Positions 59,184 through 64,000 of a stretch of DNA of 64,000 nt are shown here, one piece after another; position 1 is the stretch's first letter, and each line of letters begins with the position of its first letter. This DNA is from Epiperipatus broadwayi (lineage: Eukaryota; Onychophora; Udeonychophora; Euonychophora; Peripatidae), in assembly GCA_028023455.1 (NCBI GenBank), contig JAQFVV010000063.1, positions 3,967,081 through 4,031,080 on the forward strand, given 5' to 3'. A model generated the notes under the pieces. It made no database searches and was not told the DNA's origin. It was given only the letters and a program-made list of their open reading frames with translations. The position numbers and the translations under genes are program-made.

Positions 59184-62100
59184 ACTCTCCTACTGTGACC
59201 TCAGGAATAGAGCCTCCCTCTGATGCTGTGAGAGTAGGTGTTTCAATCTCATCAACTAGAGATATCAGTTCTGGGTGGCCATTTTCCAATGGGGTGATTT
59301 GCAAAGGGGAATCTTTCAAGCTGAGGGGTATCGGGCCATTCAGATAGTCTACCTGTGTTGGTGAACTAGTTCGTGTCTTCTTTCCCTTAGGTGGGCATTC
59401 CTGGTTTGCTGTTTCATGTAATTCTACGAGATCCCCCACAAATTCTGATTCATCACAATCTGTAGAAGGGGAAGATAATGGTTTAGGCCTCTTGGATCTT
59501 TTTGCCTTCCTGCGATTGGGTCGGGTTGTGGATGGTGTTACAAGTTTATCTTCTGACTCTTGCTTGGAATTATTCTTGGGCTGTGCATTCTCAGCATTTT
59601 CAGACATGAATATGTCATTGTCTTGGGTGACTATCTGTTCTGTTTCTTGAATTCCGGACCTACTATGATGATTCTGTTGCTTTGGCTTTCTTAATTGAAA
59701 AACCTCTGAGTTGGATATATTATTACTCATCATATTATTTTCTTGCAAACTGGAATGAATTATCTGGGGTCCCTTTCGGTTACATCTGTGGAATTTCTTG
59801 CGTATAGATCCTCAATGTATGCATTTTCGATCCGGGCAGTTTCTCATTAGGTGTCCCCTCTGGGAACAGTGGAAACACTGTGGGGAAACCCCTCTGAGAA
59901 TAATCAGTAGTGAGGCCTCGTGGTACTCCACCAACCCAGGCACTCCTTTGGCAAGTAAAATTCTGAATTCTGCAATGTTTGTGAAAACCTCAGCTCCAAC
60001 ATTTCGAAGTTGTCTGTAAGCAAAGGACGTAATTTTCCCATATGGTGCGAGGATTTGTTGAAGCTCTGATTGTTGAAATTCAACACCACAATTCTTGACC
60101 ATTCCACTGATACACATCGATCTATACAAGTCCACGGTCACCAAATATCTGCCTGCTAATGTTTTATACGTGTTTCTGAAGGCTTCCTTGGCAAAGGGGT
60201 TGGTGAATTGTATGGCCACATAGCGGTCATTTGGGTGAAATAAAACTTTATATATGGAGGACCATATTCCTTTTGCCTTAAAGAGATCAAATAATGATTG
60301 GGTGGGGAATTTATAAAAGGATATGTTATGGTCTGTCGTGGAAAAAATTAGGGTATTATTATTTCTGTAGGGTTGAAAGGACCTCATCAACGAGGCAGGT
60401 ATTGACTGATTAAAGCGGTCATTGATGACCATATGGGATGTTTGAGTATCTTCTATAATTGGAGTCACTCCTGCTTCTTCTTGATCTGTGCTTTGGTCTT
60501 CATATTCATTCATGATCATTATCCATGATTAATAGTGACTTAGGAAGTGTGCTTAGCTCAGATTTGTTATTATCATAATGTTGAGAGTTGTAGTTTGTAG
60601 GATTTGTGTGTTCTGTGCTTGCTGTTGTCATTCGAGCATATGATAAGGGAGGTATGCTGCTTCTATTCCGAGTGTTATGGTCCTTGTTATATGTATCATT
60701 CTTACTTATTACCTTTGAATTGTTTCCTAAAGCCAGAAAATCAAAATTGTCATTGCTACTGTGATTATTGATTCGGTTCATCTTTCTATCTTCATTTGGT
60801 GCCTTGTTTGATACTGGCCTCATGTTTTCAGTGTTATCACTAGAGTTGGAGAAATGAAAACTATATGAGTTTGCTTTGGCGCTGAGGACAGATTTGGGGT
60901 TGGTGGTATTTTTATTTGTACTGATCTGAAGGTTATGGTAGTCATAGATACTTTCTTGAGACTGCATCTCTGGGTCTTCAACTTTGTTCACTGACAATGA
61001 GCATTGTGGGGAGTTTACTTTGGTTTTATTCTCTTCTATATGATTGGGAGGGGTAGGATTGTTAGAGTTTGCGTATAGCTTCACCTTATTTTTGGGTTAT
61101 TTAGGCATTTCAAACAGTTTCTTTGTTTGTTTTGGATCGACTTTTGGGATAATAGTTGTATCTGGTATATTACAGTGAGTTGATAAATTTGCATTAAGGT
61201 AATTGTGATCCTTATTTGAGCTTGAAGCATTTTCACCTGTGGAAAAACTCATTGTTGTGGTCTTGGAATTGTTCCTCAATGTATTCTGTGAGCGTAAAAG
61301 GGGTTTAGCACTTATTTGGCCTTGTTTCTTTGATTTTGGGTTCAATTTTTAGTTTGTTACGATCTAGCGCTGATTTTCTGAAAAAAATATTTGTCGATGG
61401 CGCTGCTGTTCCAGCGGTTTTTATCCCATATCTTCCTTTATATTCATCCAAAAAAATTGGTTCTTGGGTCAGGTTTGTAGGTCTCATTAAATTGCATATT
61501 GTTCGATTTAAAAGTTGGAATTGTCACGCTGATTTCTGGGGTTTTTCTTGTCTGCCGTGTTTCCCGCAAACCGCAGCTTCCATTTCGACACCAAATTGTC
61601 GTAATAACGGAAGTGCACTAGTGTTTTTATCCCATATCTTCCTTTATATTCATCCAAAAAAATTGGTTCTTGGGTCATTTTGTAGGTCTCATTAAATTGC
61701 ATATTGTTCGATTTAAAAGTTGGAATTGTCACGCTGATTTCTGGGGTTTTTCTTGTCTGCCGTGTTTCCCGCAAACCGCAGCTTCCATTTCGACACCAAA
61801 TTGTCGTAATAACGGAAGTGCACTAGTTTTTGTCTTGTAACTTTTTTTGTTCTAGGGCTTTTATACTGGATTTTTTCACAGTAATGTTCCTTTTTGAATT
61901 GTTTATTGAATTATTATCATTTAAAGTCCCAGGGTCTATTTTATTACTACTTTTTTTTTCGAAGTCAGCTTCTGTGACTTTGCTATTTCCGTTACTTTCA
62001 CTGTCATGATGATTAAAATCTGAGTTACTAGGGTTTTCTAAATTCATTTTCGGTGAATAACTGGGATTGTCAAGAAGTCTATTCTTGTTTATATTAGCTT

Positions 62101-62194
62101 TTTTGCTTTTGCTCTCAATGGTTGCTTTTGTCTTGTAACCAAGTGAATCTTCTAAACCATCTGCATTGGCTATAGCCTTGTTGAAGGCAGCCAT
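59155..62194 (-). pseudogene. LINE ORF1 (RNA-binding protein), broken
   Basis: The frame starts with ATG at 62194 (MAAFNKAIANADG). It is low-complexity Asn/Ser/Lys-rich to 61823, is interrupted by a 206-bp tandem duplication (61417-61827), resumes through 61345-60506 with an in-frame TAA at 61097, and shifts frame near 60519. From 60519 to 59155 it is one frame with a single TGA at 59812. That part has an RRM-like fold region (LAPYGKITSF) and a zinc knuckle CFHCSQRGHLMRNC (Cys215, Cys218, His223 and Cys228 counted from 60519). It ends with a Lys/Arg/Ser-rich, Pro-rich tail. In Tx1/L1 elements ORF1 coats the LINE RNA. This copy would give only fragments. The long Asn-rich N-terminus is unusual compared with vertebrate ORF1 proteins. 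Confidence 0.7.
61417..61827. repeat. 206-bp tandem duplication inside LINE ORF1
   Basis: GTTTTTATCCCATATCTTCC starts unit 1 at 61417 and unit 2 at 61623. Both units end GGAAGTGCACTAGT (about 61622 and 61827). The units are nearly identical, differing by a 2-bp indel near TTGGGTCA. 206 bp is not a multiple of three, so it shifts the ORF1 frame. Near-identity shows it is younger than most of the decay. Confidence 0.9.
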
Positions 62195-64000
62195 TTTCCG
62201 TGCTCACACGTAATCGTAAAACTTAATTTTTCTCGCTGAAAATTAGCTTTTTTTTTTTATAAAAAGGTTTATGGAACAATAGCGATAGTACTTACTGATA
62301 AAACTATTGACTTCTTTTTATTTTATCTCTTTCTTTTGGGCATAAATTAGACTGTCTCAATTGGAGCCTTTGAAAGGAAGAACCTTTCAGTTTGTCAGCA
62401 CGCAAAATCGTAGAGAACAATATTTTTTAGCAGAATTGAGACTGCCGAAATTGAAGCATCATTGCTTTTTAAATAAAATCTGACGTATTTAGAATATGAA
62501 ATAACATATCACTTAGGAAATGAAGACTTCATTATAATACTATATTACGAAATACAGTGTTTTTATAAACAAAAAATTATATCATCATTAAGGAAAGAGA
62601 AAACACATTAGAGCATCATGTCTAGTTGTTGCTTCTTATTACACTGGACTCTTCCTACTGCAAACACGCTGAAACTTCCAAGTATGAGAGTAAAAATGAA
62701 AATATAATTTTACAAATATACATATTCACATAGACAAGGGACCTATTATTAGTACACACACATATATAAATATATGTATGTGTGTGTGTGTGTGAAATGT
62801 GTGCCTTATTAGGTTTTTTCTACTTTCCATTGGAAAAAAAAATTGTTTCATTTTAGTATTACCTTGGTTTGTACTTATTAAAAATAGACTTCAAGTGTGT
62901 ATATGTTTGTATGTCTGTTTGCATAATAAGAAATAACAATATGTACCTAACATATTATTTCAGTTTATGTTTTTCATGGGTTCAGTTCAATGTTGTGGAT
63001 ATATATAAGGGTGGGTTTGAATTGGGTTTTAAACTACCCTTACAACTTATAAACAGATCATCTTCAATGATACATTTAACAGAAGACTGACTATTGTGGA
63101 AGAACCTTATTACTTTATCCTATAAACTATTATAGAATAACATATAGTAAGATGACAATGAAATGCTGTAATAAATCCCAGTAGTTTTTGAAGAATATTG
63201 GATCTATCATTGCAATGGCCTTTTATATACTCTTTTACAAATGCCTTTCTTTTGACTCTGGTTATATTGAGAACTAATACTCACCCTTTATTATTATGAT
63301 CTTTATATTTATGCAAGACTTTAGGTGAATTAAAATATTTTTTTTAATATAAGGTCTCTGAACTTGTATTAAACAACATCCATAGTCAATTAATAGCAGT
63401 AATTAGAATGCATATTCAATATTGACTTTAACTAACACTACTTTAAATGACTTGGTGTTTTATAAAGGATATGCTCATCTTTTAAATCTCATTTTATAAA
63501 TATATGTACGTTTTTCTTAGATTAATAATATTCTTTTAGAGTAATCAATCATTGTTTAAATCTATTATATAACATTCACAAATTAATTTCGCCATGAATA
63601 ATCATTTACCACAATTTTAATATACTTGCAAATTATATTTGTATTTAATCATAATAGCTTCCTACAAATGAGTAAAATAAAATTAAAATATAATAAATAA
63701 ATAAAAATTCTCTCTTTTTTTTTACAATTTTTATTAAGAGTTCATTTAAAAATATTTTTATTTTACTTTTTTTTTATATACTTAATGTATTAGTTAATTG
63801 TTATTATTGTTGCTTGTGTGTATGTATTAGTTGTCTTTGATGTAGTTCTTAATAGAATATCATTTATCTTTTTATTGATCTCAGTCAAGTTGGAATCTTT
63901 TGCAAAGTCTGAATAATTTAAAATGGATAGCAATTTCTAATTTAAATTTATTGGAATGTTTTTAAAGATTGAGAATATCAATTGTTTGTATTGCCTTTTT
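62195..64000. other. LINE 5' flank and AT-rich non-coding DNA
   Basis: The first ~100-250 bp upstream of 62194 may be the LINE 5' UTR (it includes CGATTACGTGTGAGCACGG before the ATG). The rest is AT-rich with a TATG/TG microsatellite near 62768-62795 and no supported gene. Confidence 0.4.

Larger units (their letters stand above)
55844..62194 (-). mobile_element. Nearly full-length, inactivated Tx1/L1-like LINE
   Basis: ORF1 (about 62194-59155) and ORF2 (59183-55844) lie in order on the minus strand, with the ORF2 ATG 29 nt inside the end of ORF1. The ORF1 type (RRM-like part plus one CCHC knuckle), the AP-type endonuclease, the reverse transcriptase with YMDD and the C-terminal CPLC...H...C knuckle fit the L1/Tx1 group of non-LTR retrotransposons. 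Clade placement is from motif style only. Frameshifts, stops, a 206-bp duplication and a 37-bp duplication show it cannot encode working proteins. The 5' UTR lies above 62194 and the 3' region below 55844. Both outer boundaries are uncertain. Confidence 0.85.

Overview
The window is AT-rich (roughly 70% A+T or more by eye) eukaryotic DNA with metazoan features: one spliced exon of a conserved animal gene surrounded by very long non-coding sequence, many (AT)n tracts and C homopolymers, and a dense, nested population of transposable elements. Nothing bacterial, organellar or CRISPR-like is present. The species cannot be fixed from sequence alone. An invertebrate with a repeat-rich genome is my best guess, because the transposon mix is Tx1/L1-like LINE, gypsy-like LTR elements, hAT, piggyBac-like and pogo/Tigger-like.

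The only host gene part I can support is one 113-bp internal exon at 6823-6935 (+). It encodes the start of the catalytic domain of a PARP6/PARP8-type mono-ADP-ribosyltransferase. It has good splice sites and ends inside the His codon of the NAD-binding motif. I found no neighbouring exon, so the window looks mostly like one or two very large introns of that gene, plus intergenic DNA if the gene ends elsewhere.

Layout: 1-8.1 kb is intron sequence with a hAT MITE (4939-5276) and the PARP exon. 8165-10933 is a 2.8-kb terminal-inverted-repeat element with an 8-bp target duplication, filled with a higher-order tandem repeat. A shorter relative lies at 20049-21403. 12.6-16 kb holds a 2.2-kb LTR-like repeat next to a decayed gag/integrase remnant on the minus strand. 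21.9-29.3 kb is a nest: a second copy of the 2.2-kb repeat is split by a piggyBac-like MITE and by a 2.8-kb TG...CA element sitting in its (AT)n tract, and another TG...CA element follows directly. 30.75-31.29 kb is a 70-bp minisatellite. 31603-37563 is a complete-looking but non-autonomous LTR retrotransposon (minus strand) with two ~1.78-kb LTRs, a PBS, a PPT and only a broken gag-like frame inside. 42-46 kb carries two related fold-back elements and a decayed pogo/Tigger copy with one fold-back inside it. A tRNA-derived retropseudogene lies at 46.65-46.78 kb, a deleted pogo/Tigger copy at 50754-51966, and a hairpin MITE at 54.0-54.75 kb. 55.0-62.2 kb is a nearly full-length but broken Tx1/L1-like LINE on the minus strand, with ORF1 (RNA-binding, zinc knuckle) and ORF2 (AP endonuclease, reverse transcriptase, C-terminal zinc knuckle).

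Functionally, the LINE is the kind of machinery that could have mobilised the tRNA-derived retropseudogene, which has a poly(A) tail and an 18-bp target duplication. The LTR-type elements share a habit of lying in (AT)n tracts. All coding sequences in mobile elements seen here are disrupted.
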